A stretch of DNA of 64,000 bases. Source: Anthostomella pinea. Its lineage: Eukaryota > Ascomycota > Sordariomycetes > Xylariales > Xylariaceae. The notes below the pieces were generated by a model that was not told the DNA's origin, searched no databases, and worked only from the letters and a program-made list of their open reading frames with translations. The position numbers and the translations under genes were made by a program. The stretch spans positions 2,666,001 to 2,730,000 of the forward strand of contig CAUWAG010000012.1 in NCBI GenBank assembly GCA_963556695.1, in the 5' to 3' direction. Positions within the stretch are counted from its first letter, which is position 1. Every line of letters starts with the position of its first letter. Of this stretch, positions 34,959 to 47,235 are shown one piece after another.

Positions 34959-37900
34959 ATGAACATGCCCTCCTTCGTGAACGACGAGAACTCGCCCATC
35001 TATCCCCCGAACGCCGGCATCATCCACCTCGACGCCCAACACGAATACCCCTTCGGGCCCAAGAAACTACCTAACGGCCGCACCCCGGTCTTTAAGAAAC
35101 CCTTGCCCATCGCCATTGACCTCGCGAATGAGAGCTTCGACGACAATTCCTCCTCCCACTCCTCCCAGAGTTCCGACCCCAGATTGCGAATGAATGGGGA
35201 CGGCTCGCATATGACCTCCCTGCCCAATGGCCGGCCGAGCAAGCCCTCGAACGGCGTGAACCCGGGCGAAGCCGACGCGAGATACGCCGCAAGTGCGAAA
35301 CCTTCTCCGGTCGCGAGGACTTCTGCTGAACAACAACACCAATCCCCCGCCGTCAATGGGATATCCCGCCCGAGTCAACCACAGCGCCAGAGCACCTCAG
35401 ATTCTTACCCGAAACGAGCCTCGGCCGAATCGTCCATCCGCACTTCCATGCAGCAGACCCCCGGCGAATCGTATCGAAAACCATTTCAGAATGGCGACGC
35501 GAGCACGATGGATGGTCCCTTCTCCGGGGCTACGCTTAGACCTGTCTACTCTCCAGCTCCAGCTGACCCGGGAGCACCTGCCAACAACCTGCAACACAAC
35601 CCTTTGACGCCTGGAACCCCGGCACCCGATCCAGAGAAACGGGTAGCACAGTCGCCTCAAAGGTTTTCTTCTCCACCAAGTCTTCCGCCAACGTCTCCCT
35701 CAGCCCCATCGTTACAACCGCCTCCGAATGGACTGAAGCACCGACATACCCTAGAGGTTCCCAAGGTCCAGTCTGGTCGTGGCTCCAAGGACGGTAATGA
35801 CACGGGGTATTCCAGTGGACGCTTCTCCCCTACAGCGCCAGGCCTCAGTGCTCGTAGAGGCTCCCTCAACCTAGCGAGACGGAACACGCGCTCTCTACAT
35901 TCCGATATGCCCCGTGACGAGGTAATGCCCGATGATGACGCGCTGCGGTGGGCCGAGGCATACAGACAAAAACGAGCCAAGAAGAAGCGACGGGAAGAGG
36001 AAGATGAGGACCGTGTACTGGTTGGAACCAAGGTCGACGAAACCCACGCCAATTGGACGACCGCCTACAACATGTTGACGGGTATCCGGGTCTCCGTCTC
36101 CCGGACGAACGCGAAGCTCGACCGCCCCTTGACCAATGCAGACTTCGAAACTAAGCAGAAATCGACGTTTGATATGTACGTCTACCCACAGCTGAGCAAG
36201 CAAACTGACCCCCGGCTTGGTTTTCCACTGACATGCGTAGCGCTGGGAACGAGCTGGTGCCTTCGGCAAAATATGACTTCAAGTTCAAGGATTACGCGCC
36301 CTGGGTCTTCCGACATCTGCGAGCCCTCTTTAGGTTGGATCCTGCCGATTATCTGATGTCGCTCACTGGGAAATACATCCTCTCCGAACTTGGGTCCCCC
36401 GGGAAGAGTGGTAGCTTCTTTTACTTCTCTCGGGATTACAAGTACATCATCAAGACCATCCACCACGCAGAACACAAGTTTCTCCGCAAGAGTTTGAAAG
36501 ACTACTACAATCATGTCACCGACAACCCGAACACTCTCCTCTCGCAGTTCTACGGCTTGCACCGGGTAAAGATGCCGTACGGAAAGAAGATCCACTTCGT
36601 CGTCATGAACAACCTGTTCCCGCCGCATCGAGATATACACACCACATTCGATCTGAAAGGTTCGACCGTCGGACGAGACTACCGCGAGGAGGATCTGGAA
36701 AAGAATCCAAGGGCAACTTTGAAGGATCTCAACTGGCTGCGCCGGAAGAGGCATCTCGAGCTAGGGATGCAAAAGAAGCAGCTATTTCTACAGCAACTTC
36801 GAAGTGACGTCCAGCTTATGCAGAAGCTGAAGATTATGGACTACTCCCTTCTAATCGGCATCCACGATTTACGAAAGGGGAACGAGGAGAATCTTCGAGA
36901 CAAGACTCTGCAAGTTTTCAATCCTGGAGGCGGCGGTACATCAGAAGAAGGCCCTGACCCCGACCCGGTACTTCTGCGAACACCGTCCAAGTTGGAAAGT
37001 GCGCGTAAGGCGAGAGAGTTGAGACAGATGATCAAGGCTGAGCGGCCGGTCCCGATGGGCCAGACCAGCGACAGGATGCCGGACGAACTAGCAGAAGGAC
37101 ACGTCCGCGGTGGGCTATTCTACACCGATGACGGCGGCCTACAAGCGACCCACGAGGATGATACTCCTGGTGAGGAGGTGTATTATCTCGGCGTCATCGA
37201 CTGCTTGACACACGTAAGTGCAGATCACTCCTGCTGGAAGGCATATATGGTAGGCATTGTGAGACGAATACTGACGTGCTGCGTAGTATGGCATGATAAA
37301 AAAGATCGAACATTTTTGGAAAGGACTATCGAGTGACCGCACTCAAATCTCCGCACTTCCGCCCGACGAGTACGGAGATCGCTTCCTCAAATTTATGTCC
37401 GGCATCACCATGTCACCAGAAGAGGCGGAGAGGGATAGACATGATCGGGAGGCGGCCGCAGCAGTAGCCGCATCTTCCTCGATGGCAGAGGCCGTTAATT
37501 CGAACCCAGACCCCCCCCATCAGACCAAGTCCCACAGTGCGCCACCAGCTCCGACCTATCTTCCCCCGGCGCCACCAGGTATGAGGAGTCCAAGATCCCC
37601 CGAACCTAATCCCACAGTGGAGAAGGCGCTCAAAATGGCTACGAGAAAAGAAAAGGATGTTGCTAAAGAGGAACAAGTCCCGGATCGGATGATCACCACA
37701 GCTCCAATGCCTACTAATGCAAGGACCAATTCGCATGCTGTCTTACCCGTAGTCGAGGAATCGGCGGAGGCGGCATCTCTTGGTGGACGCAGTCAGGGTG
37801 ATAGCGCCAGCGGGCAGAGACCATTCACACCTGCACCGTCAGGGCGGCAAGATGGCTTCACCGACCTGGGACCTCATGGAATAGGGGGTCGGGGACCGCC

Positions 37901-38054
37901 GACACCACCGAAAACGAGCTACCTGGAAGCGGACGGCGCATACGCTGCCTCTCGAAAGAGGAGTGGCAGTGGCGGTGGAAGTTTTGGTCGAATGCTGAGA
38001 CACCGCATCAGCCGCGAAAGCCTCGATAAGGCATTACCCCCTCTGCCACAGTAG
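34959..38054 (+). CDS. MSS4: Phosphatidylinositol-4-phosphate 5-kinase (Mss4, type I PIPK)
   Basis: Makes PI(4,5)P2 from PI4P at the plasma membrane; acts in actin organisation, endocytosis and polarity. Three exons, 34959-36175, 36241-37213, 37287-38054, encode 985 aa. About 370 N-terminal residues are Ser/Pro-rich and disordered. The kinase core starts near NWTTAYNMLTGIRVSVSRTN. It includes AGNELVPSAKYDFKFKDY, the ATP-binding stretch FFYFSRDYKYIIKTI, DLKGSTVGRDY, LKIMDYSLLIGIHD and VIDCLTH|YGMIKKIEHFWKG. The last is the activation loop; its Glu after KKI indicates type I (PI4P) specificity. The C-terminal 200 residues are low complexity. Both introns are GT-AG and the joins keep these motifs whole. 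Confidence 0.94.
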
Positions 38055-41000
38055 AAGGCCGCACAGCGACGAGGCGTACCCGGTACCTTCGCTATGTCTG
38101 GATGCGGTGGTGAAAAGCTTCCAACGTCAGCCTACGTTCGTGGACCGCAAGTCACTAATTTTAGAACGGAGGGAAACCTACCTAATGATATAGATATCAG
38201 TCGCTATCAGGGCTCGAAATCATAGTTTGACAAATGACTATTACTGGGCCAGGCCGAGTCGATACTAGAAAGGTGTCGGGGGAGCATCGGCATGCCGAGG
38301 GAGCGGCGGAAGGGATGTATATCCTACTCAACAGTCACGGTTTCATATTTAGACCTCGCTACTGTGGGCTGAGGGGCGGAACGAGGAAGGGGGTGGTGAT
38401 GGTGAGCGGGTGGTGTGTGTTGTGTTGGGTCGATGCAGAGCATTATGGGCATGTGCCCTATTTTTCCCTTTGTCAAGCTTGGCAAACTCTTGATTTCGTA
38501 GCTCGATAAGACATGATACCACCATTGCATACAATTGCATGAATTTGATGAGAGTCTAAATCATTCTGAGGTTTTGATTTGTTTTGGTTTGTTGTGACGT
38601 GAGCGTGCGCCCGTGTGTGAGCTGCCAGACATACATGCCACGAACCAAGAGGGGAGAGCTTCGGGCTTTATGCTTGCTTGGTACTCTCGGCAATGAATAG
38701 TTCCTTGATTCTTGAAGGACACGAGTTTGTTACAAATAAATTGCTTCGCGCCGCCATGTCTTAATTACTGAGTATCGGACAGAAGGTGACTATTCTCGTA
38801 ATAAGGATAGTTTTGGTTCAGCCCGGGTGGTTTACTATGGCCGTGGCTCTATCTCGGGAGTCCAAGAGTGAGTTAGTTGCTTTGGTTAACACTTGTAATG
38901 AAATTCTCTTACTGCCGACATCGACATCGTCGGGTCCGTCCTTGTAGGCTAGAGTAGCTGATCAGGGGAGCAAGTTGAAGATATATCTTCGTGCTCTTTC
39001 GTCGTGGTGGTTTTCAAGTACGTGAGGAATGAATGAATGAATGAATGAATGGGGGGTGGAGTTGGGTGTTGGTCTCGCTGTTAGAACTACTGGGTCCCAG
39101 GAAATCGGAGTCATGTAGGAGGTGGGTAAGTTGGAGTATTGTCGTTGACGTGACGTTTTGGCAAGTGGATTGAGACGAGTCCCCCCCGATTTGTCTTTGG
39201 GTTTTCTCCTTCAACTCCCCGCCCGTGAAGGGAATCTAAGACGCCGCGGCTGGCGTATGGATGCGAGATAACTTACAGCATAAGTTAGCGATTTGTGCCT
39301 TGCTTGACTGGTGAAATGGACATGGGTGCTTGTCTAGGAGAGACTAGGGCGGCGATGGGATATGGCCCGCGTGGCCTGTCGAGGTCCGAGGATGGGATGA
39401 CCCGTTTTGTGTTTGTAACAGCGGTGTTCTTATACATACATAACGGAGGGAAGTTGTATATATGTCGGCGATTCGTATTCCTGGATCCTAACTTATCATT
39501 GATAGGATTGGGTATCTCCGGCAACACAGTTGCTAGTTTCTTGTGCTCCTCTTTTCGCCTCTTTACTTAACCCTATTTGCCCCCCCCACCCCCCCTATGA
39601 CTTGGAGTTCTTGTGAAGCGGGCTGGCGGTATGATCTTGTAGGGTTATGTGGTCGCGGGGGCAGAAAGGGCGGTCTTGAGACGGGTTGCTCGGGCCCGTG
39701 GAGTTAATAACAGTAAATTTATCTTCTCGTAAAACTATTTACAACAGGGTGGTAAATAAGATGGTCTCTTCATTCGGTGTCCGATGGCCAGGCCTGGGAT
39801 GATGGTGCATAGTTAGGAGATTTGCTGGAGATCCACCGGGAGCCTCCGGAATGGATTCCTTCTCGGGGAGGCCTCAGCCACGGTAGGCAAGGCGGGAAGG
39901 CAGTATTACTCGCAATGTACAAACTCACAATAGGATAAGATATAGATGGAGGACCAGTAACTGAGCGCCGGAATCCTTAAAAATCTGCGAAATGTTTCTG
40001 TGCAGTGCTTAACCGCGCTGATCTGCTCTAACCACAAATCCCCACGGTGTACTATTGGGAATGTGCAGTTCTGTTTCTGGTGATCAGTCGGGTATAAGTA
40101 CTTGCCCCCACCCGGGTTCGAATTCCATGGGCCGCATGGAGCCGTGTTCGAACTGTGTGGTGTAGAGGTGTTTCCTATGTTTGTTCGGTGGCTTCTCGGA
40201 CGGGTTCGTTCAAATGCTTGATTTGCTGCCTTGACTTGTCCCTAGGGGGCTCGGAGGCGTCGGAAGACCATCGACCAAGGAGCATGATCTCGCCTGTAGG
40301 CAATCCCATGTCCTGATGTCTTTTGAGGTGTTGTCTGGGGTATCAAAAGTTTATTTTCCGGATCCGTGCCACCAGGCCAAGGCCAACTTCCCGAGGGACA
40401 TTCTCCCAGTGGGAGTCTTCGCAGCTCTGTAGCTGTTAACATTGGCGGCCATGAATCCCATGATAGGCGGCTATGACGTACGCCTGGTCCAGACATGTCG
40501 CATATCGCTCGCTTTTAAGGGGCGACAAGGAGGTGACATTGGCCACCAGTTTCATGTTTGCATCGTCGCATCTTTCATGGCAAGGTAATATAGAGGACGA
40601 CTATTCCCAGGCCCTGTGGAGTTTTCCTGAAATTCTACAGTGTCTGGCTTCGATTGTCCAGCTCGCACTAGATGGACCATAGGACGGTTTACTTTTCTAT
40701 CTCGCGTTCGGGAGTGCCTACTGCTTTTGCCACCGGGCGAGGGGCGGTTGGGAGGTACAGCATTTGGGACGATGTATCGAAGGCGGTCAAGTAGATAAAT
40801 AAAGACGTCGCTTCCAAGGAAGAAACTTGCGAATGTCTTCCTTGTGAAGACCAGGATTTTTCTTTGCGCAACTATAAAAGTCACTTGACAGTATGCCCAT
40901 CACGGGCGGTGGCGGAGCCCCTGAAGACAGCCCTTGTCTTTGCTAACCCCTTCAGCTTCACATTCTCATCTCTGGCTTGCCAATGTTGTCACACTATTGA

Positions 41001-41409
41001 TCATACATAAGGTACGTAACCTAAGGTCATGTCAACGAGAACACTCGAAATCCAACTCTGCAGCGGACCTATGATGCTGAGTATGAACATTGAAACCCGT
41101 CTATTCCATTAAGTTACTCCAGAATATCGAAGTGTTTCACAATCTATTGGAATGGTTCTGTCCACCTCAGCGTGTGGTAACACCAAGAGGTGAAATAGTC
41201 TATACAGAAGGCCGCCCAGTGATCCATCCTTCATTCGCGCTCTCCAATGCTGATGCTCTCTAAAAAAACAACCCTAGACAGATGCTGATCTGTCTTTTAA
41301 AACAATTGAATACCGCTTAGGGGAGTACTCCCAAACACTCTCCGTTGTGACGCTCTCCATCGAAAAAAGACCCGCTCCAGTCTTGGGACTTTTGAACACT
41401 GACACTCTC
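38055..41409. other. 3.3-kb gene-free interval
   Basis: No supportable gene. It holds the MSS4 3' UTR, a (GAAT)6 microsatellite at 39027-39050 and C-rich runs near 39581-39597. Composition is normal, unlike the AT-rich block. Confidence 0.5.
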
Positions 41410-43311
41410 CTAGGAGAGTTGGAAGTTGACCTCCGTAAAGGCGTTTCGCATATACTCGCCATCCATGATGCTGTAGACGTACACTTCGCCGACGAGCTTG
41501 TACGTACCATCCGCCTGGAATCTCAGCGCGAAGGGCACCGGCGCTCCGTAGAATATGGCAATCGTATCATCAGCTTTCAGGTCCGAGGGGCCCAAGCCAA
41601 CGTAGCCTTCCCGTGATAGGAATGGCTTTCGTCCTGCCATCTCCTCCGCCGCGACCATGTACTTTTCTGCTGATTGTAAGGTTGTGATCCCCGACGTATC
41701 AGATGATGTACTCCCCGACATATCAGCTGATGTACTCGAGATGTCGATGAATTTCTTGTATCGCATGTAGTTCACCATCGTGGCTTTTCGGTAATACTGA
41801 CGGCCATCTTGGCTATAGGTTTCCATGCCGCCCACCGGGATCCTCGATAGCGCCCTAAAAAGCTGTGCATTGGTGCAGTCTCTGAACGGGGACCCTGTAA
41901 TCTCCATTGACATGGCAAAAAATTCCCCGACTTCGTTGACGTACTGCCGGCAAACCTCCAGCCGACGAGCGTGATCGGGCGTGAATGTGGTCCCTACATC
42001 TCGCACAGAGGTCACAACTGCACCTTTGAAGGAGATATGATTGGCGACACTGGTGTCGGCTAGTTGATACCGGTAATCTCCTTTACCACACGCCATGAAT
42101 CGCTGGCTGTCCAAAAGCTCTGAGGGCGGCAGTCTGACATTGTTCCAGTCGACCACCCAAGAAGAATAGTTGACCGTCTCTGCAGTGCCTTGGCATAGCT
42201 GTAGAAGTCTGGGACTCTTGCCAAGTAAAGCAGTCGAAACTTTAGTATATACCGACTCAACATCGATACTGTAGTCCGGAGTGATCTCGAGACTCTGGGC
42301 GTCAATTGACAAGCCCAGCAGGGCGTAGATCCGATCTCGAACGTCCACGACTTTCAGCGGCATATGGGCCTCGGCGACGTAAAAGCGACAGAGAATCGAC
42401 ATCAAAGGGTCCTTGGTTTCTCGGTAGAAGTCGCGGTTGTCGAGCAACCTCAACGCTGGCGAGTGGGAGAAGTCCGAAGGCTCGGCGTTGACCACGTTGG
42501 ATGTCGTCGACTGGTCGATTACCCAGTCCAGTAGGCGGGCGGCCATCGCGAATCGGGCGAGGTCTATTCTGCATTCACCGCAGCCTATTATGACTTTCGA
42601 CGGCACGGATACCGCTAGTATGCTCCATAACCTCGTCCAGTATTGCTGTTCTATCAGCGCCTTCAGAGGAGCACGGAGCTCACCTAGTCGTGTAACCAGG
42701 TCTGAGTGGTAGGGTACGGGTTCTGCGTTCTTCCTGGCGGTGTTCCGTCTGAGGACGTTGCGGAGAAGATTTGGGCCCTCCTGCAAGAAAGAGAGCCGAA
42801 AAGTCTCTTCCGTGGCGAGCCGACCCAGGCTTTCCATCGCCTCCTAGCTCAGATCATCCTCGGGTCCCAGCCACAGCAGAGTCTTATCTGCCTTGGCGTA
42901 AATCTCAGCTATCTGCGCAACTTGGGCGGACTTCTCCGCGATATCAGCATGATTGATACACAGCGCATCGATCCAGACGGTGGTAGGGTCGCTCAGCTGC
43001 TGCAAGTGGCAGAGAACCTGGTACAATCCCTTCGAGACTGGGACTGGAACCCCGTCGACGATGACTGGCTCGGACTCGACGATCGGATCTGAGGCATCCC
43101 ACGAGTGCGAGACGGCCATTGACAATGAGTCCCTCCTGAGGTTGGCCAGCCGTAGGGAACACTGAATGATGGTCTTGAGTGGCGCGTCGAGATGGGTGTT
43201 TGAATCATACCACGACTGAATTGTAAGCAGGCGGACGTCGCCATTGGACTGTCTCAGCGTTGGATGTGTCTGGTGGTAGAGCTGCTTCCTCCACTCGTCC
43301 GTGGCGGCCAT
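41410..43311 (-). pseudogene. Heterokaryon-incompatibility (HET) domain gene interrupted by one TAG
   Basis: One intronless frame runs from ATG 43311 to TGA 41410, 634 codons, broken only by TAG at 42846-42844. The HET domain is clear: SMAVSHSWDASDP, then VWIDALCINHADIAEKSAQV, and IYAKADKTLLWLGPEDDLS right before the stop. After the stop the same frame continues EAMESLGRLATEETFRLSF and 475 further residues, including VVDVRDRIYALLGL, a motif common in HET proteins. An intron hiding the stop would also remove the conserved WLGPE motif, so I reject that. HET proteins trigger cell death after fusion of unlike strains and often lose function within populations. A truncated 155-aa HET domain alone could still be made. 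Confidence 0.8.
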
Positions 43312-44343
43312 GGCGATGCGGATTGCGGACGGTTCGACTGAGTGAGAGTAGTAGGCTGTAGCCCGGCACTCTCGAGTATGCTGGTATGTTACCTAAGGTA
43401 GGTATGTAGTAATGAGGACGGATCCAAAAGTCCCTAAATAAGTTCCAAGCCTATTGAGTAGCGAGTGTAGGTTGAGCATGGAGTGATGAGTTGGAAAGAT
43501 GTAGTGCAGTCGAGGCATTGATGTGTTGGGTGAATGCGCCGCAATGAGAGTTACCTTAGGTAAAGTACCGTAGCCCAGGCCAATCGGCAATTGGCACTTG
43601 GCAACTGGCAACTGGCAGGTGCTGTCAGGCGGGTTTTCACTTTTCAGAGCAGGTGCAGGTGGTGGTGATTCCAAGTTGTCAACTTGAAGGCTGAAGCTGC
43701 GACGCGCCTGAGCCACCCGCAGCTTCCCAGTTTCCAGTTTCCAGTTTCCAGACTTCCCATCAACAGGGAGCCATCCCCGACCTTTCTATTGACCATAACT
43801 AAGCCAGAAGAGTCCTCGCACTCTGGCTGCCGATCGTGTGCCCGGAAGACCCAGCAGTCTCGTCGACCAGCAGCGACTACATGTATCCAGGGCTGTACCT
43901 GCTGCTTGCTGCCTATATGTAGGTGACTACCGTCAAACGCTCAACAGGCAGCAGCTGACAAAGAGCTCTTTCCCTCGCGGACAGTGATAAGGCTAGCTTG
44001 GGTGTTTGACCATGTAGGTATGCCTTCCCAAAGTGCAAGCATTGCTTGGTGCATCGCCACAGCCCAGCTGCAACAGCACTCAGGGGGTGGCGTCTGTTGG
44101 TTGGCTTCCATTGGCCAGACCTTGCCGGAGCGGGTGGTCCAAGCTCCAGCGTCCCTTCGGACATCCAGTAGCGTGTCTCGACTGCAGGTGCGCTGCTAAA
44201 AAGTCAAAAGGTCGTGTATTTGATATTTCTCTCTACAATAATTCAGACAAAGCTTATCGCCTGCCGGCGACCATGTCAATTTGCAGTCCTCTATCTCGGC
44301 AATGCGACAGTCGCAGCCCGCCGCGAGCCATCGCAGAGTTCAA
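43312..44343. other. Intergenic with short tandem motifs
   Basis: No gene seen. GGCAACT(T)GGCA-type repeats lie at about 43590-43615 and a CAGTTTC triple repeat at about 43726-43750. Confidence 0.5.
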
Positions 44344-45489
44344 CTAAGCCACCGCGACACGCGAAACGTGCTCCGGCATGCCGCCCAAGAGCATCGTCTT
44401 GGGCGCCACAGACGCCTGCTCCGCATGCGAGGCCCGAAACACGTCGTACTTCTCGTCATGCCACTGACCAGCCGTCACCCAGCGGCCCTCGCTATCCTTG
44501 TAGAGGGCATCGACCTCGGGCCGCAGGAAGTACGCGATGGAGTAGCGGTCCGCCGTCGCGTGGAACGGCACCACATGGTGGATGCACGAATACAGGCGGT
44601 GTTTGGATGCGAATCGTAGCGAATCGCCTACGTTGATGATGGCGTGGCCCGGCCGCGGCTCGACGAAGCCGAACGCCGCGTTGGGCGTGTGGGCCGGCTG
44701 CAGCTGCAGCCCGTACTGCTCGCTGAAGAGCAGCGTCAGCGAGCCGATGTCCGTGTGCTGCTGGTGGCCCACCGTGTTCTGCCGCGCCTGCGTCGCCAGG
44801 TCGCCCGGGATGTAGCGGAACATGGCCAGCGTGCTGTTAGACGGCCGCGAGCTGCGGTGCAGCGTCTCCAGCCGGTCCGTGCCGGTCAGGCCCATGGCGT
44901 TGGACAGGCAGGAGAGGATGGTTTTGGTGATGATGTCGCCGCCTGCCGAGAAGTCGCGAAGAATCTTGATGTCGTCTTCGTTGTTGAGGATGCTCGGTAG
45001 GTTGGGCGAAGAGGATGCAAGCTCGGACAGAGCAACCTGATCTTTCGTCAATTAAGACCATGCAGTGAATGGCTGCGACTTACCTTGAGGCACTCGTACC
45101 CATCTCTGCTGTTTTCGGTGAGCCCAGCATGCAAGCCGATGGGCTCGTATCTTTCTCGGAGTCAGTTCTGGGTATGATAGGAGTTTGCTTGCAAGGGGCA
45201 TTTACCCATGCTTCTGTTCAGGAAGCCCGATTTCGTTCTTTTCTTCCAAGGAGGAGCCGAAAAAGCAGCGCATGAGTTCGAGCAGCCTCTGCTCGTCATC
45301 TATCGTGCGGCGGCCGTCGATGCCTCGGAGGTCCACGTAGAAGAAACCCTCTTCTTCGCAGCTTCGAAGAAGCTTCTGAATCTCGGCTGGCTCGTTGGAC
45401 AGGAGCTTACCAAAATCGATTGTCTTGAGGTCGAGGACTGGCACCTCCTTGCCTTCGTGCTGCATCGTTCGGAGAACCTTGTCAGACAT
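44344..45489 (-). CDS. 2-oxoglutarate/Fe(II)-dependent oxygenase (isopenicillin N synthase-like)
   Basis: Non-heme iron oxygenase of the IPNS/gibberellin-oxidase-like superfamily. Three exons, 45489-45206, 45150-45084, 45036-44344, encode 347 aa. The N-terminal DIOX_N region includes EEEGFFYVDLRGIDG. Iron ligands are His211 and Asp213 (QQHTDIGSL) and about His270 (CIHHVVPF). Arg281 and Ser283 (RYSIAYF) would hold the co-substrate carboxylate. I use the ATG at 45489 (MSDKVLRTMQHEGKEVPV); an in-frame ATG at 45597 adds 36 residues of unusual sequence. Substrate unknown. It lies about 3 kb from a dead P450 and about 5.5 kb from a dead SDR, suggesting a former oxidative biosynthetic locus. All catalytic residues are present, so it appears functional. 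Confidence 0.88.
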
Positions 45490-45728
45490 GGTAATGAGTT
45501 GGGGATGACTGTATGATTGTATCAAGGATTGTTCAAGATGAATGATGGGGTTTGTGGCAGGCTTGGAAATTGGGCGCTGGTGCTTCTCTGTGATCATATC
45601 ACTGCTCTCATGCGGGAGTCTTACTGTATTTATATTTCATGGACGGACTCCTTCGCCCTTCTCATCCCCAGGCCTGCTCATCCCATGAAACGTGACGTCT
45701 TGTCACGTCGTCCTCTTCGAGGACTTGC
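45490..45728. promoter_or_regulatory. Upstream region of the oxygenase gene
   Basis: Short interval between the oxygenase start and the 81-bp minisatellite. It should contain the core promoter. The sequence TTACTGTATTTATATTTC (about 45620) is the best TATA-like stretch, but that is only suggestive. Confidence 0.3.
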
Positions 45729-45952
45729 CTACACATCCCCAACTAGGATGTGATCGAGATCCAACGTCGTCACCTGCACCGAAAAAGTTCTTATTCATCA
45801 ATGACTTCTCTACACATCCCCAACTAGGATATGATCGAGATCCATCGTCGTCACCTGCACCGAAAAAGTTCCTATTCATCAATGACTTCTCTACACATCA
45901 CCAACCAGGATGTGATCGAGATCCAACGTCGTCGCCTGCATCGAAGAAGTGA
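45729..45952. repeat. 81-bp minisatellite, about 2.8 copies
   Basis: Copies at 45729-45809, 45810-45890 and 45891-45952 (partial), differing at only a few bases. Each starts CTACACATC and contains GATCGAGATCCA and GTCACCTGCACCG. The unit is 27 codons long and open in one plus-strand frame (HPQLGCDRDPTSSPAPKK, then FLFINDFS). The array lies 240 bp upstream of the oxygenase start. Confidence 0.92.
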
Positions 45953-46881
45953 TGGAGGTAAATCTTACGACGTACCTTGAGCTGTAAGTATGTGGGCCAT
46001 CCAAAGGAACGGCCAGCCTCTTGCGTGTGAGGACTCGAGTACGGCGTATCCCGTGGGATTCCATCATGCATACCCTCCAGCGCTGACAATGTCTCGGTCT
46101 CAGTCGACGAGCCTTTGAGGCTCAGGTGAAAAGATGTCATAGCTCGCACTGCTGGATCAGGCTTCGATTATCCCAGCGTCAGTCACACCCCAGACCACCT
46201 CACGACTCACATATGCGCCAACTCCCGGCGACCACAATGGATTCATATGCACGGAAGGCGGACCGACCGTGGGACGCCCCGGTCCGAAGAAGGCTCTGCA
46301 TGAGGATGATGACCTGGTCGCCCTCTGGTCCAGACGTTCGTCGCGCAACTGCAGATGCAATAGATGCATTAGGATACTACAAACCCCCATCGAGAAGTAT
46401 ACCCATGATGGGACCAGATCCTCCGTCTTTTGGGCACATCCCCAAAGACTTGCACTGCATACGACATTGGTTAGACAGGTTAGGTTGGGCGGGCGCGGCG
46501 ATGGGCGCGACGACAGGCGCGACGGCCTTCAGGTAGTGGTAGCACGGACCACTTTGGTCGTAAATCACTACTAATTAGAGGTACCTCTATTTTGGTGGCG
46601 GTATTTTTAGGGAAAAACACGATACGATACGAATATTATACGTATTATACGACAGGGGATAAATACGGACACCTACCCTAGTCAGTGGAAAGATGTGACG
46701 GAGTTTTAGACCCGCGACGGCGACGCGTCAAGTGACGGCGATGTTGATTTCGAGGGTGGATAAAGTGACGCAACATGTGGCTGACAACGCCACATTCAGG
46801 GGCCGCCCCGGCACGAAACCATGCTCACGGGCATTTGCTTGGCATTGCCTCACTAGAGCCTCCACGGCAGCCCCTTTTCAT

Positions 46882-47235
46882 ATCCCTTTGCCGCCCATTT
46901 CGGCACCAGTGGGACTACAGGTCTATGCACTCAATCAAAGTTCTAGAACAGGGGTATTATTGGGTCCGGATTTACCTGGTGCCGAAATGGGCGGCAAAGG
47001 GATGGAGTCCTGCTATTTGCACCTTGTCTCTACCCCCATCTCCCCAGGCAGCTTGCAGCCGGCTGACCACCAGGCTCACAGCTTACCATTAGATCGAGAT
47101 TGTCGGTGCGGTGGTTGTCGCAGTTGTCGGTGCAGTTATGCTAATATAGGGGGCTATATTGCAGCTGGCTGGCAGTTAGGGTGCAGAGACAAGGTGCGAA
47201 TAAGGAATTCTAACAAGGTGCAAATAGCAAGACTC
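46882..47235. repeat. Two abutting inverted-repeat units
   Basis: Unit one is a perfect 26-bp inverted repeat: ATCCCTTTGCCGCCCATTTC... at 46882-46907 and its complement at 46978-47003. Unit two is a 23-bp inverted repeat with one mismatch: GAGTCCTGCTATTTGCACC... at 47005-47027 and 47213-47235. Unit two also holds an extra half copy (ACAAGGTGCGAATA at about 47189). The two units are one base apart. No target duplication is evident. They may be remains of a MITE-like element. Confidence 0.75.

Noticed and set aside
40105..40130. GGGTTCGAATTCC resembles a tRNA T-loop
   Set aside because: No matching stem or remaining tRNA arms around it.
42800..42900. Intron hiding the HET-gene TAG
   Set aside because: The only acceptor-like AG is the stop itself and any donor upstream would delete the conserved WLGPE segment.
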